Assembly: GCA_045542075.1 (NCBI GenBank)
Contig: JAZQKI010000042.1
Coordinates: 38,496-102,495, forward strand
Length of the DNA stretch: 64,000 bases
Direction of reading: 5' to 3'
Source of the DNA: SVTX01 sp045542075
GTDB lineage: Bacteria; Bacillota; Clostridia; Oscillospirales; CAG-272
Positions 18,822 to 28,397 of the stretch are shown piece after piece. The position numbers were made by a program, and so were the translations under genes. The notes beneath the pieces were generated by a model. The model did no database searches, was not told the origin of the DNA, and saw nothing but the letters and a program-made list of their open reading frames with translations. The number at the start of each line of letters is the position of its first letter. The stretch's first letter is position 1.

Positions 18822-21101
18822 TCAGGCATACAGAGCTTCAATGAACATTAAGCCCTCGCCCATCAAAAGTCCGAGCTTGAACATATCGGGGCCGCAAAGA
18901 TGCGCAAAGTCTCGATCTTCTCCTGTGGAGCCCTTGCTCAGGAAATTGTCAGCCAATATTATGTAAGAATTTTCAAGATCAGGTTTATCGTTGATTATAA
19001 TCTCACCGTCATTGTCATAATCATACCAATATTCGCAGTTTGCCTTCTTGCCGTTGTTTACTGTCTCGGCATGTGTCCACGTGGTGTAGTCATAGGGGAA
19101 CGTACCGGTGGGATTACCCTCGGTAGCTTCCTGGATTGCATAGTTTATAAATGTAATTCCATTCTCAGCAGAATACTCGTCGAAATCCGAACGGATAGAG
19201 TTTACAAGCAGCTGCTCGTACTCCGCGTAAGCCTGCGCAACGTCGGGCATGTGAGATGCATCAGATTCTCCCTGAACCCAGAAGAAGCCTGTGATCTGAG
19301 GATTATAGTCATTGGATATCATAGCCAACGATTCGTATACGTATGACAGCATCTGATTGTAGAGATAATCTCCCATATCCTCAACAAGATCCTCGGGGTC
19401 AAGATCGTAATTTGTGTCTGTCGGGAACCACTGACCGTTAAGGTAGGTTCCTGCAGCTGTAAACTTAATAATGCCAAGAGGCGCGTCGTCGGCATATCCG
19501 TTAGCGGTTAGGTATTCAACTATACCGAGCTCGGGACCGATAAAGCCGGGCGCTCCGCCTCCCTTTCCGCCTCTGTAAGCCTCAAATCCGTTGTTCTTCG
19601 TAATGCTTTGCCAAACACCGTTCAAAACGTTAATGTTATTGTAGTGGATGTAGACGTTGTCATATGTCTTATTGTTATACTTGGGATCAACGTTTGTAAT
19701 CGGGCTTGCGCCGAATGCGTTGGACTGACCTGCTATAATAATTATGTTAGCTATGGGCTTATCCTCGGACTCTTCTCTGCCGACTATATTGATATTCCAC
19801 GTTGTAAGATCAACGTAAATTCCCTTACTGAACTCAGCAAAGAAGGTGATCGTATGCTCGCCTGTCGAAAGTCCGGCGGTCTGAGCGGTTATATTGAACG
19901 CCTTTGCTCTTTTTCCTACAGCATCCTTCATCTCGTCGGTAGGATCAAGCGCGGGAGATATTTGAGCGTTAGCATAGTCATCGTCAATATAATATCCGAA
20001 ATTGACGATATTAGCGTCAAATCCCGCATATCCGGTTATAGAAACGCTCATTCCTGCAAAGAGACTCGAAAATTCAACAATTCCGCTTGCGCTGTCAACA
20101 GAGCTTATAGCAGCTCCAGTGAACTCACCGGAGGTGAAGCTCGCGAATGACTTTACGTTGCTGTGTCCGACCCTGAAGGTATCAAAGAAGGGGTCTGCCT
20201 CAAATTCGGGTGCGGTTCTAGGGCCTTCTCCGCAAACGCTGCAATTAAGCACATAGGGGGTATCATAACGGTGACCAAGCTTTTGCACAAGAACTGTAAA
20301 ACAAACGGTACACTTCTGGGATTTTGTACATGTGGGCTCATCTCCGGGGGTGTGGGGGAGCTTATCAACATCTACGGGAGCAACGAGTATTTCTCCGCAA
20401 ACGGAGCACTTTTTACCCTCACTCTTTCCAGCCATTTTGCAGGAAACAGTTGCAGGAATGAGCTCCTCTGTATGTCCAACAGCCTCAACAACTGTCTGCT
20501 CAACAAGGACCTCGCCGCAATCCGCGCACTTGCTTCCCTCGGTAAGACCGGGTTCGGTACAGGTGGGATCAACTGCCTCTATTGGCTCTGTGTTCTCATG
20601 CTCGCATATTTTTGTAATAACGATAACGATAGACGTTTCTCCGCTTGCAAACATTGTATATTCATCGGTAAACTCATAGCCGTCAGCCTTGCTTACCTTG
20701 CCCTTGTATCCGTCCGCGGGCTCAAGCTTCATGCTTGCAACACCGTCTTCGTTGGTGACTATAGGATTAAAGCACGTGTCATCCATGCATATAACCACTC
20801 TTATTCCCGATACAGCATTGCCATCAGCATCCTTGACGGTCACGGTATATTCAACCTTTGTGTCAACGGGGGGCTCGGTAGGAGTTTCCGTAGGCTTTTC
20901 TGTGGGTGTGGTAGGAGTCTCGGTGGGAGTCTCCGTAGGTGTTTCTGAGGGTGTTTCTGTGGGTGTGGTAGGAGCTTCCGTGGGTGTGATCGAGGGAGTT
21001 TCCGAGGGCTTATCATCATTGTTACATCCAACAATAAGAGCCATACAGGAAAGAAGAAGCACAATCACGAGAGCGATTCCTAAAAATCTTTTGAACTGCA
21101 T
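18822..21101 (-). CDS. Lipoprotein with Thr/Glu/Pro linker, Cys3-His repeats and a sialate-esterase-like (SASA/SGNH) domain
   Basis: A 759-residue exported lipoprotein. The signal peptide ends in the lipobox LIVGC (Cys26), followed by a low-complexity TPTE linker (30-85). A CNA-B or carboxypeptidase-regulatory-like beta domain (about 85-165) comes next, then about four cysteine modules of the form TC-x(n)-KC-x2-CG-x(n)-GH (about 165-300). The last part has an IIIIAGQSNAFG block (Ser near 460) and a GFFWVQGESDASH block, the two signatures of the sialate O-acetylesterase family. It probably removes acetyl groups from a glycan at the cell surface; substrate unknown. It is monocistronic with its own promoter and terminator. 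The linker, beta domain and Cys modules recur in the lipoprotein at 37513-40644. Confidence 0.8.
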   Translation of the reverse strand: MQFKRFLGIALVIVLLLSCMALIVGCNNDDKPSETPSITPTEAPTTPTETPSETPTETPTETPTTPTEKPTETPTEPPVDTKVEYTVTVKDADGNAVSGIRVVICMDDTCFNPIVTNEDGVASMKLEPADGYKGKVSKADGYEFTDEYTMFASGETSIVIVITKICEHENTEPIEAVDPTCTEPGLTEGSKCADCGEVLVEQTVVEAVGHTEELIPATVSCKMAGKSEGKKCSVCGEILVAPVDVDKLPHTPGDEPTCTKSQKCTVCFTVLVQKLGHRYDTPYVLNCSVCGEGPRTAPEFEADPFFDTFRVGHSNVKSFASFTSGEFTGAAISSVDSASGIVEFSSLFAGMSVSITGYAGFDANIVNFGYYIDDDYANAQISPALDPTDEMKDAVGKRAKAFNITAQTAGLSTGEHTITFFAEFSKGIYVDLTTWNINIVGREESEDKPIANIIIIAGQSNAFGASPITNVDPKYNNKTYDNVYIHYNNINVLNGVWQSITKNNGFEAYRGGKGGGAPGFIGPELGIVEYLTANGYADDAPLGIIKFTAAGTYLNGQWFPTDTNYDLDPEDLVEDMGDYLYNQMLSYVYESLAMISNDYNPQITGFFWVQGESDASHMPDVAQAYAEYEQLLVNSIRSDFDEYSAENGITFINYAIQEATEGNPTGTFPYDYTTWTHAETVNNGKKANCEYWYDYDNDGEIIINDKPDLENSYIILADNFLSKGSTGEDRDFAHLCGPDMFKLGLLMGEGLMFIEALYA

Positions 21102-21158
21102 AATTTCCTCCTTGGTTTGAGTGGCGCTTCATTACGCCAAAAAAAAATTACCACAATA

Positions 21159-21187
21159 ATTTTATCACGAAAATTACATTTTGTCAA
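21159..21187 (-). promoter_or_regulatory. Promoter of the esterase-like lipoprotein
   Basis: Minus strand TTGACA, 17 bp, TAAAAT, about 58 bp upstream of the start codon. Confidence 0.8.
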
Positions 21188-21330
21188 CATACCGAGACAA
21201 AGAATAAAAATATATTTATCAGAAACAAAATATCACAAAAAAACCCTTTATCCTTCACATTCAGTTTACAAAAGGATGATAGAATTGTTTTGAATTATTT
21301 TTTGAAACTTTTTCCAAAGGAGAAAAATAG

Positions 21331-24300
21331 ATGCTTCAATTAAAAAATATCATCAAGGTGTACTCCTCGGGCGCAGAAAAGGTAGAAGCACTCAAGGGTG
21401 TGGATCTTGAGTTCCGCAAAAATGAGTTTGTCTCTATTCTCGGACAGTCTGGTTGCGGTAAAACAACACTTTTGAACATCATCGGCGGACTCGACAGATA
21501 TACCGACGGAGACCTTGTGATAAACGGAAAGTCAACAAAGACCTTCAAGGACTCGGATTGGGACACATACAGAAATCACTCTATAGGATTCGTATTCCAG
21601 AGCTACAATCTTATCCCCCATCAGACAGTTCTCGCAAACGTTGAGCTTGCGCTTACCCTCTCGGGCGTATCAAAAACAGAGCGAAGACAGCGAGCAATAG
21701 CTGCGCTTGAAAGCGTAGGACTTGCGGACCAGATAAACAAAAAGCCAACGCAGATGTCGGGCGGACAGATGCAGAGAGTTGCAATAGCGCGCGCACTCGT
21801 AAATAATCCCGATATTCTTCTCGCTGACGAGCCCACGGGAGCGCTTGACACCAAGACCAGCGTTCAGATAATGGAAATCCTCAAGGATGTTGCCAAGGAT
21901 CGCCTTGTTATCATGGTTACTCACAACCCCGATCTCGCGGACGAATATTCCACGCGTATAGTAAAGCTCAGCGACGGACTTGTTATAGATGACTCCAATC
22001 CCTACGACAGCTCAGCGGAGGATACAGTAGCTGCGCCTGTCGCTCCCGTCAATAAAAAGGAGATTAAAAAGGCGGAAAAAAAGCGCAGAATGTCATTTGC
22101 TACCGCGCTTTCCCTTTCTATGAATAACCTCTTCACCAAAAAAGGACGTACGGTTATGACGTCTCTTGCGGGAAGCATAGGTATTATAGGAATCGCCCTT
22201 ATTCTCTCGCTTTCAAACGGTATTCAGCTGTTCATAAATCAGGTTCAGGAGGACACCCTCTCCACGTATCCCCTTTCCATTTATAAGGAAACTCAGGATA
22301 TGTCCGCAATGCTTTCGGCAATGACCAATTCCTCCGCATCTACAGACTACTCGGATTCGGGAATGATCTACGTTGACGACTCGCTCGGAACAATGATGTC
22401 TGCTATGACCTCAACGGTAGAAAACAATCTCGAAGCCTTCAAGCAGCATATTGACGCAAACAGAGACACTCTTGACGAGTACGTAAGCGATATTCAATAT
22501 ACCTACGATTATGATCTTCAGGTCTTCAATACGGCAAACGGTACGGTCAAGGTTGGAATGGAGGTTGTGTTCGATCATATGGGAGACGCCTTCTCGGGAA
22601 TGACCGAAATGATGGAGCTTGGCGGATCCTCGATCAATATATTCTCAGAAATGATAGACAACCGAGAGCTTCTTGATCAGCAGTACGAGGTCGTGGCAGG
22701 AAATTGGCCTGCTGCCGATGCCGCTGACGAGGTGGTTTTGGTAGTCAATTCCAACAATCAGATCAGTAAAATGACTCTTTATATGCTCGGCATTCTTGAT
22801 CCCAATGAAATTGATCAGGAAATGGCTGATCTTATGAACGGAAAATATGAATCCAAGGAGCTTCCTCCCTACACCTACGAGGACATCCTCAATATGAGAT
22901 TCAAGCTGCTCACGACATCTGATTTCTTTGAGAAAAACCCCGACGCGTCAAAGGGATACACCGTTGGAGACAAGCAGTACAGCAGTTGGATCGATATAAG
23001 AGAATATCCCGGCTACGATCAGGAAAAATTCGTCACCGAAAACGGTATGGACGTAAAGATCGTGGGAATAATCCGTCCCAGAGCTGACGCGACAGCAACA
23101 TCTATTTCGGGTGCTGTCGGCTACACCAAGGCTCTTACCAACTATATTCTTGAGAAGAACGAAACCAGTGAGGTTATAAATCAGCAAAAGGAAACTCCCG
23201 ATGTAAACGTTCTTACGGGACTTGCGTTTGAGAGAACGCACTATACTCCCGAGACCATAGACCAGCTCGTTGCAAAGATAGATTCCGCGACAATGGATAT
23301 GTTCTACGCATATATGACCGAGCAGATCCTCACAAACGAGGAGTTTGAGGGCAGGATCAACGTCAAGGATCTTGAATCCTTCCTCGGCGTGTATATGCTC
23401 CTCCCCGCTGATAAGCAGGCAGAGGTACTTACCGCTGTTCTTGATGCAGTCAATGAAAATCCCATGTCGGCAGCTATGGCAGACAACCTCTTGAAGATGA
23501 TATCACAGACCACGGGCGGAATAGAGATCACTCGTCAGAATTTCGTGAAGCTTCTTCCCGCTCTTGATACTCAGTCACACGTAATGCTTTCCTTCATCGG
23601 CTTCCAGCAGAGCGAGCAAATACCCATCACTATGCCCGGACTCGTTGAGCTTGCGGGAGAAGAAAAAATGTCCGCTATATACGAAAAAATGACCGCTGAC
23701 ATAAAGACTATGACTGTCAACGAGGATATTTTCGTGACCATACTCGGCACGATGACGGCAGATGACCCCGCATTTATTCAGCTTGAGGAAACTCTTTACG
23801 GAATGGCTCCCGGAATAGATGCAACATATGACAGTGTCCTTGAGGAGCTTGACGATGCTCAAAAGGCCTCTCCCGCCTCTATAAACTTCTACGCAAAGGA
23901 CTTTGCTTCCAAGGAGTATGTCGAGCAGTTTATTAAAGATTACAATAATTCCGTTGAGAAAAAGGATCAGCTTCAGTACAGCGATCTTGTCGGAGCTATG
24001 ATGTCCTCGGTGTCCACGATAATTGACGTTATCTCCTACGTTCTCATCGCTTTCGTTGCTATATCCCTTGTGGTATCCTCTATAATGATCGGAATTATTA
24101 CAAACATCTCGGTTCTTGAAAGAACAAAGGAGATAGGTATTCTCCGCGCCATCGGCGCGTCCAAGAAGGATGTATCCCGTGTATTCAATGCAGAGACCTT
24201 TATTATCGGTACATGCGCGGGCATACTCGGTATACTGATAACAATCCTTCTCTGCATACCCACAAACGCGATCATTCAGGCTCTCTCGGGCTTCTCAAAC

Positions 24301-24435
24301 GTAAAGGCGACTCTTCCCGTTGCCGCTGCGTTCATTCTCATCGCAATAAGTATGGGACTGACGCTTATAGCGGGACTTATTCCCTCCCGTGCTGCGGCTA
24401 AGAAGGATCCCGTTGAAGCGCTCAGAAGCGAATAA
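21331..24435 (+). CDS. MacB-like ABC transporter, ATPase fused to FtsX-type permease
   Basis: A 1034-residue single-chain transporter. Residues 1-230 form the ATPase (GQSGCGKTT, MSGGQMQRVAIARA, ILLADEPTGALD). After a charged linker comes helix 1 (about 270-295), a roughly 600-residue extracytoplasmic region, and three helices at the C-terminus (about 895-1030) with the FtsX-type loop VLERTKEIGILRAIGASKKD. This 1+3 helix layout is that of MacB-like mechanotransmission transporters, which act on envelope substrates instead of moving solutes through the bilayer. AAAGGAG precedes the start. It stands alone with no regulator next to it. Confidence 0.88.
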   Translation: MLQLKNIIKVYSSGAEKVEALKGVDLEFRKNEFVSILGQSGCGKTTLLNIIGGLDRYTDGDLVINGKSTKTFKDSDWDTYRNHSIGFVFQSYNLIPHQTVLANVELALTLSGVSKTERRQRAIAALESVGLADQINKKPTQMSGGQMQRVAIARALVNNPDILLADEPTGALDTKTSVQIMEILKDVAKDRLVIMVTHNPDLADEYSTRIVKLSDGLVIDDSNPYDSSAEDTVAAPVAPVNKKEIKKAEKKRRMSFATALSLSMNNLFTKKGRTVMTSLAGSIGIIGIALILSLSNGIQLFINQVQEDTLSTYPLSIYKETQDMSAMLSAMTNSSASTDYSDSGMIYVDDSLGTMMSAMTSTVENNLEAFKQHIDANRDTLDEYVSDIQYTYDYDLQVFNTANGTVKVGMEVVFDHMGDAFSGMTEMMELGGSSINIFSEMIDNRELLDQQYEVVAGNWPAADAADEVVLVVNSNNQISKMTLYMLGILDPNEIDQEMADLMNGKYESKELPPYTYEDILNMRFKLLTTSDFFEKNPDASKGYTVGDKQYSSWIDIREYPGYDQEKFVTENGMDVKIVGIIRPRADATATSISGAVGYTKALTNYILEKNETSEVINQQKETPDVNVLTGLAFERTHYTPETIDQLVAKIDSATMDMFYAYMTEQILTNEEFEGRINVKDLESFLGVYMLLPADKQAEVLTAVLDAVNENPMSAAMADNLLKMISQTTGGIEITRQNFVKLLPALDTQSHVMLSFIGFQQSEQIPITMPGLVELAGEEKMSAIYEKMTADIKTMTVNEDIFVTILGTMTADDPAFIQLEETLYGMAPGIDATYDSVLEELDDAQKASPASINFYAKDFASKEYVEQFIKDYNNSVEKKDQLQYSDLVGAMMSSVSTIIDVISYVLIAFVAISLVVSSIMIGIITNISVLERTKEIGILRAIGASKKDVSRVFNAETFIIGTCAGILGILITILLCIPTNAIIQALSGFSNVKATLPVAAAFILIAISMGLTLIAGLIPSRAAAKKDPVEALRSE

Positions 24436-24444
24436 TTATAAGAT

Positions 24445-24477
24445 AAAAAATCCGACTCACAAGAGTCGGATTTTTTA
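24445..24477. terminator. Bidirectional terminator between the ABC fusion and rubredoxin
   Basis: A 14-bp stem (AAAAAATCCGACTC and its complement) with a 4-base loop and T6 on both strands. Confidence 0.95.
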
Positions 24478-24651
24478 TCAGTAATCCTCGGGATATACAG
24501 GCTCGAACTCGTCCTTTGCCGCTCCGCACACGGGACATACCCAATCGTTTGGAATATCCGCAAATTCAACACCCGCAGCTATACCGCCTGCCGCGTCACC
24601 CTCGTTTTGGATGTACTCATATCCGCAAATCGCACAAGCATACACACACAT
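24478..24651 (-). CDS. Rubredoxin
   Basis: A 57-residue one-iron electron carrier. The two metal-binding knuckles are CAICGYEY and CPVCGAAKDEFEP, with the family DWVCPVCG block. A longer frame reaches further upstream, but GGGGAGG sits just ahead of ATG 24651, so the short start is right. Rubredoxins in anaerobes serve oxygen and peroxide reduction. No partner oxidoreductase lies beside it. It has its own promoter. Confidence 0.95.
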   Translation of the reverse strand: MCVYACAICGYEYIQNEGDAAGGIAAGVEFADIPNDWVCPVCGAAKDEFEPVYPEDY

Positions 24652-24700
24652 AGTTACACCTCCCCGGTAAATATATTTCGGTATGACCGCTACCTCTAAT

Positions 24701-24729
24701 ATAATATTACGTCTTCTTAATATTGCCAA
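24701..24729 (-). promoter_or_regulatory. Rubredoxin promoter
   Basis: Minus strand TTGGCA, 17 bp, TATTAT, about 50 bp upstream of the start. Confidence 0.7.
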
Positions 24730-24804
24730 TATATATTGCAAAATCATAAAAATTTTCCCGCGTCATATATTTGATATATAAATGATATGCGAAGGGCTTG
24801 TAAT

Positions 24805-26349
24805 ATGTCATCAAGAACAAGAAGATTTTTTTTAAATTTTTTGTCGTTGACCGCCACTGCGCTCATAATCCGCGGTGTGGGAGTGGCATTTAATATTTAC
24901 GTCTCTAATACCGCGGGTGCGGAGGCTATGGGACTGTACTCGCTTATGGGCGGTATTTATGCGTTTGCGGTTACAATTGGGTGCGCGGGAATAAATCTCG
25001 GCACTACCCGCGCGGTGTCCGACGCCATGGGTGTGGGCGACAGAGAGTTGGCGCGCAGAACCGCTAAAAAAGCTCTTGTATGCGCGTTTGTGTCAAGTCT
25101 TGCGGCAACTGTTCTTCTCTTTTTTCTATCGGGCATGCTTGGTGAAGACATGCTTGGAGACACAAGAGTTATCCGCTCACTGAAAATTCTTGCCCTATCG
25201 CTTATTCCCGTATCCCTCAGCTCCTGTCTGTCGGGATATTTTACTGCTGTCAAGCGTGTGCGCGCAAGCTCATTAATACAGATCATTGCGCAAGGAATAA
25301 AGATAATTCTCACTATTATTTTTTTGAGAAAATTTGTTCAAAGGGGCGCGGAATACGCTTGCATCGCGCTTGTGCTTGGAGCGGTGCTTGCCGAATTTTT
25401 TTCCTTGATCGCCGCATTTATTCTTTATAAATATGACAGCAAAAAGCATTTGATAAGTCCTCTGACACGTAAAGGCTCAAACAGCGGAATAACAAAAAAG
25501 CTGCTTTCAATAACTGTTCCTGTCACCATAAGTGCGACCGTACGGTCGGGACTTACAACGATCCAGCACATACTTATTCCAAAAGGACTTAAAGCAAGCG
25601 GAAAGTCGTGGTCGTCAGCGCTCGCCTCCTACGGTATTCTTCACAGTATGGTAATGCCGCTCATACTGTTCCCCTCGGCATTTATCACCTCATTTTCAGG
25701 TCTGCTTATACCCGAGGTCACGGAATGCAGAGTACAAAACAATCCCGAAAGGCTCCGTCGCATTTCATACAGAATACTCACTCTCGCGCTTATTTTTTCC
25801 ATTGGAACGTCGGGGATTATGATATTTTACTCCTACGGACTCGGCACAACCGTATATAACAGCGAGGAAGCGGCGCACTACATAAGACTCATGGCACCGC
25901 TTATTCCCATAATGTACATTGACAGCTCTGTAGACGCCATTCTCAAGGGCATGGGGCATGAGGTCTACTCAATGAACGTCAACATAGCTGACGCCTTGAC
26001 TGCCTGTATTTTCGCCCTTCTTCTTATTCCGAAAATGGGGCTTATGGGATACGTTATCTCAATATACGCTACCGAAATGCTCAACACGTTTTTGAGCCTT
26101 TGGAAAATGGTATCGGTGACAAAAATGAAATTCAGGATATTTCATCAGATATTTATGCCCGTTGTATGTATTCTCTGCGCGACAAACGCCGCATATTTTT
26201 CCCTTCGTATTTTCGACATCAAAGGACAGATACTTGACATAACTCTTCACATTATTCTGTCAATATTCTTTTATATCGCCTTCCTCTACCTTACAAAAAC
26301 TATTGGCAAGGACGAAAAGGAGGTCATTTTCTTCGCACTGAAAAAATAA
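24805..26349 (+). CDS. Polysaccharide/lipid-linked oligosaccharide flippase (SpoVB/MurJ-like, MATE-type)
   Basis: A 514-residue membrane protein with about 14 helices. It belongs to the group that includes SpoVB and MurJ and moves lipid-linked wall or glycan precursors across the membrane. Family features include the N-terminal AFNIYVSNTAGAEAMGLY block and the later YFTAVKRVRASS loop. An ATG at 24787 is in frame, but AAGGG at 24792-24796 fits ATG 24805 better. No sporulation gene other than the sigma factor at 27.6 kb is nearby, so naming it spoVB is not justified. Confidence 0.85.
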   Translation: MSSRTRRFFLNFLSLTATALIIRGVGVAFNIYVSNTAGAEAMGLYSLMGGIYAFAVTIGCAGINLGTTRAVSDAMGVGDRELARRTAKKALVCAFVSSLAATVLLFFLSGMLGEDMLGDTRVIRSLKILALSLIPVSLSSCLSGYFTAVKRVRASSLIQIIAQGIKIILTIIFLRKFVQRGAEYACIALVLGAVLAEFFSLIAAFILYKYDSKKHLISPLTRKGSNSGITKKLLSITVPVTISATVRSGLTTIQHILIPKGLKASGKSWSSALASYGILHSMVMPLILFPSAFITSFSGLLIPEVTECRVQNNPERLRRISYRILTLALIFSIGTSGIMIFYSYGLGTTVYNSEEAAHYIRLMAPLIPIMYIDSSVDAILKGMGHEVYSMNVNIADALTACIFALLLIPKMGLMGYVISIYATEMLNTFLSLWKMVSVTKMKFRIFHQIFMPVVCILCATNAAYFSLRIFDIKGQILDITLHIILSIFFYIAFLYLTKTIGKDEKEVIFFALKK

Positions 26350-26369
26350 GGGTGATCACTCACCCTTAT
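26346..26369. terminator. Terminator hairpin spanning two converging stop codons
   Basis: A 10-bp stem (ATAAGGGTGA and its complement) with a 4-base loop. On the minus strand it is followed by six T, so it mainly serves the TRIC gene; it also covers the flippase stop codon. Confidence 0.8.
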
Positions 26370-27024
26370 CTTGACTTATATCATCTTCTATATGAACTCG
26401 AGGTAAGCTCCAACGGAATTTTGCCGCGAGCATTCTCAGAGTCACAATTGTTACGACCGGAATAGCTATGGAAATTACAGATTCTCCGAGGTTAAGTCTG
26501 AGAATATAATACATAAGGCTTCCGAATATTGAAACCAATGCGTAAACGTGTTTTTTTAATATATAAGGAGTATCGTTGACAAGCACGTCGCGTATAAGTC
26601 CTCCGCCGACGCCCGTCAGAACTCCCAACGTGACCGAAAGAAGTATCTTATCATCAAGACCGCAGACAAACGCTGTTTCCGTACCCATTACGGAAAACGC
26701 GGCGAGCCCAAGCGCGTCAAAAAGATTGTTTATATGCTCTATCCTCTTTCGCATTTCCGTGAAATTACGGCGTCTTATATACGATACGATAAATACCACC
26801 ACCGACACAAACACAGCTATTAAAATTATGTAAGACCTTGAAAATACCGCCGGAGGTGTTCGTCCTATTATAAGGTCCCTTATAATTCCTCCGCCAACCG
26901 CGGTAATGCCTCCGAGAAGAATTACTCCCAGCATATCAAGCTTTGCCTTTATCGACACAAGCGCCCCCGACACCGCAAATGCCACGGTGCCGACTATTTC
27001 AAGAATAAGTAATGCAATATCCAT
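26356..27024 (-). CDS. TRIC (trimeric intracellular cation) channel family protein
   Basis: A 222-residue membrane protein with two homologous three-helix halves. The repeated glycine signatures GGGIIRDLIIGRTPPAVF and GGGLIRDVLVNDTPYIL mark the UPF0126/TRIC family, which forms potassium-conducting trimers in prokaryotes. A longer frame begins at 27066, but ATG 27024 has AAAGGA upstream and begins the first helix. The physiological role in this organism is unknown. Confidence 0.92.
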   Translation of the reverse strand: MDIALLILEIVGTVAFAVSGALVSIKAKLDMLGVILLGGITAVGGGIIRDLIIGRTPPAVFSRSYIILIAVFVSVVVFIVSYIRRRNFTEMRKRIEHINNLFDALGLAAFSVMGTETAFVCGLDDKILLSVTLGVLTGVGGGLIRDVLVNDTPYILKKHVYALVSIFGSLMYYILRLNLGESVISIAIPVVTIVTLRMLAAKFRWSLPRVHIEDDISQDKGE

Positions 27025-27068
27025 ATATTTTTCCTTTGATAATTTGATATTTGATGACTGTCTCACCT

Positions 27069-27097
27069 ATTATATCATATACAAAAACATAAGTCAA
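27069..27097 (-). promoter_or_regulatory. TRIC gene promoter
   Basis: Minus strand TTGACT, 17 bp, TATAAT, directly downstream of the terminator of the preceding gene. Confidence 0.8.
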
Positions 27098-27101
27098 GCG
27101 C

Positions 27102-27135
27102 AAAAAAACGGACAAACACTCTTGTCCGTTTTTTG
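27102..27135 (-). terminator. Terminator of the zinc-ribbon gene
   Basis: AAAAAACGGACAA paired with its complement around a short loop, with T6 on both sides. It lies 73 bp past the stop of the zinc-ribbon gene. Confidence 0.9.
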
Positions 27136-27207
27136 ATTTTTATCAACTATATGTAACCGAAGTTAAAAGCGCAACTTTTTGTTATTATAGCAGATTACAG
27201 CAATATC

Positions 27208-27543
27208 TTATCTGGATCTTCTTGCCTCAAAGCACTTGCTGCAGTAAACGGGTCTGTCGCTTGAAGGCTGGAAAGGAAGCTTTGCTTCGCCGCCGCACTC
27301 GCTGCAAACAGCTATAAAGGTCTCGCGCTCAGGCTTATCTGCGTTCTTTCTCTTATCGCGGCAAGCCTTGCAAGCCTTGGGCTGATTCTTGAAGCCCTTT
27401 TCAGCATAGAACTGCTGCTCGCCTGCGGTGAATGTGAATTCCTGTCCGCAGTCCTTACATGTGAGAACTATGTCCTCATAAACAGTCTCTACTGCCTCAG
27501 CCTCTGCAACTTCGCCTTCAACTTTTACTTCTTCTTCGTACAT
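27208..27543 (-). CDS. Double zinc-ribbon protein
   Basis: A 111-residue soluble protein with a Glu-rich start (1-25) and two four-cysteine modules. The first (CKDCGQEFTFTAGEQQFYAE ... CKAC) matches the zf-trcl type family. The second (CSECGGEAKLPFQPSSDRPVYCSKC) matches the CxxC-x-GRPVYC type often found in small nucleic-acid-associated proteins. The function is not known; binding to RNA or ribosomes is a reasonable guess only. It lies 93 bp after the sigma-factor gene, with a weak GCCACT...AGTGGC hairpin (27578-27599) between. Confidence 0.8.
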   Translation of the reverse strand: MYEEEVKVEGEVAEAEAVETVYEDIVLTCKDCGQEFTFTAGEQQFYAEKGFKNQPKACKACRDKRKNADKPERETFIAVCSECGGEAKLPFQPSSDRPVYCSKCFEARRSR

Positions 27544-27636
27544 TGTTTTAATACCTCACTTTTGATAATGATACCTGCCACTCCGCTTTTACAGTGGCCT
27601 ATATATAAACTCTCTTTGAGAATTTACCTTGTGTGA

Positions 27637-28236
27637 TCAGTCAGACAACAGCTGTCTGAGCTTTTTGCGTATTCTGTATATTGCGTTATTGACGGAACGC
27701 GTGTCACATCCGACCTTGCCCGCAATTGCCTTGGCGGACATTCCGGTGGTGTAAAGCCACCACACCTTTGCCTCGTAGGCAGAAAGATTGCTCTGTATTC
27801 TGTCAACGAGAGCTCTGATCTTTTCGTCCTCAATCACCTGCTCGAGCGGGTCGGTCTGTCCGTCCTGCGGGATGAACTGCGAAAGCTCATCAAGAGATGC
27901 CACGCTACGTGTAACACCGGAATTGTACTTACGTATAAAGGTTATAAGTCTGTTATTGATGCACACCTTCGCATACAGTCCAAACTCGACCTGCGGCTCC
28001 TCGCAGTTATAATTACATACAGCAATGACAAACGCACTGACCGCTTCGTCATACAGGTCCTCACGGTCCTGATTGGACATGTAGTCGGCATAAGCGCGGC
28101 TTACCTGCGATTCGATAAGAGGATGATATTTACTTTTTAGAATGTCCAAGGCGTCAAGGCTGCCCTCTCTCGCCCTCTGAATCAGGGAAATTACATCCTC
28201 CCTTGACTCGATTGCATTTCTGTTTTCCGAATTCAT
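27637..28236 (-). CDS. Sigma-70 family RNA polymerase sigma factor, SigH-like
   Basis: A 199-residue alternative sigma factor. Region 2 covers about residues 25-100 (QDREDLYDEAVSAFVIAVCNY...FGLYAKVCINNRLITFIRKYNS), and region 4 about 135-197 (LSAYEAKVWWLYTTGMSAKAIAGKVGCDTRSVNNAIYRIRKKLRQLL) with a clear helix-turn-helix. The region-2 pattern is closest to the sporulation/competence factor SigH, but short Firmicute sigma factors are hard to place by eye. No anti-sigma gene adjoins it. TAGGAGAG precedes the ATG. Confidence 0.85.
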   Translation of the reverse strand: MNSENRNAIESREDVISLIQRAREGSLDALDILKSKYHPLIESQVSRAYADYMSNQDREDLYDEAVSAFVIAVCNYNCEEPQVEFGLYAKVCINNRLITFIRKYNSGVTRSVASLDELSQFIPQDGQTDPLEQVIEDEKIRALVDRIQSNLSAYEAKVWWLYTTGMSAKAIAGKVGCDTRSVNNAIYRIRKKLRQLLSD

Positions 28237-28284
28237 TTCTCTCCTACCGACTTGTAAAAATAAGACTTACAAATACACAAGTTA

Positions 28285-28313
28285 ATTGTATCATTATTTT
28301 TCCCAAAAGTCAA
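28285..28313 (-). promoter_or_regulatory. Promoter of the sigma-factor gene
   Basis: Minus strand TTGACT, 17 bp, TACAAT, about 48 bp upstream of the ATG. Confidence 0.75.
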
Positions 28314-28397
28314 CACTGATTTTTGCAATTTTTTGTTGCACTTTTACAAAAAATCTTGTTGATGGGCGGTTTTGAACAAATTGTTATGTTCTTTGTT

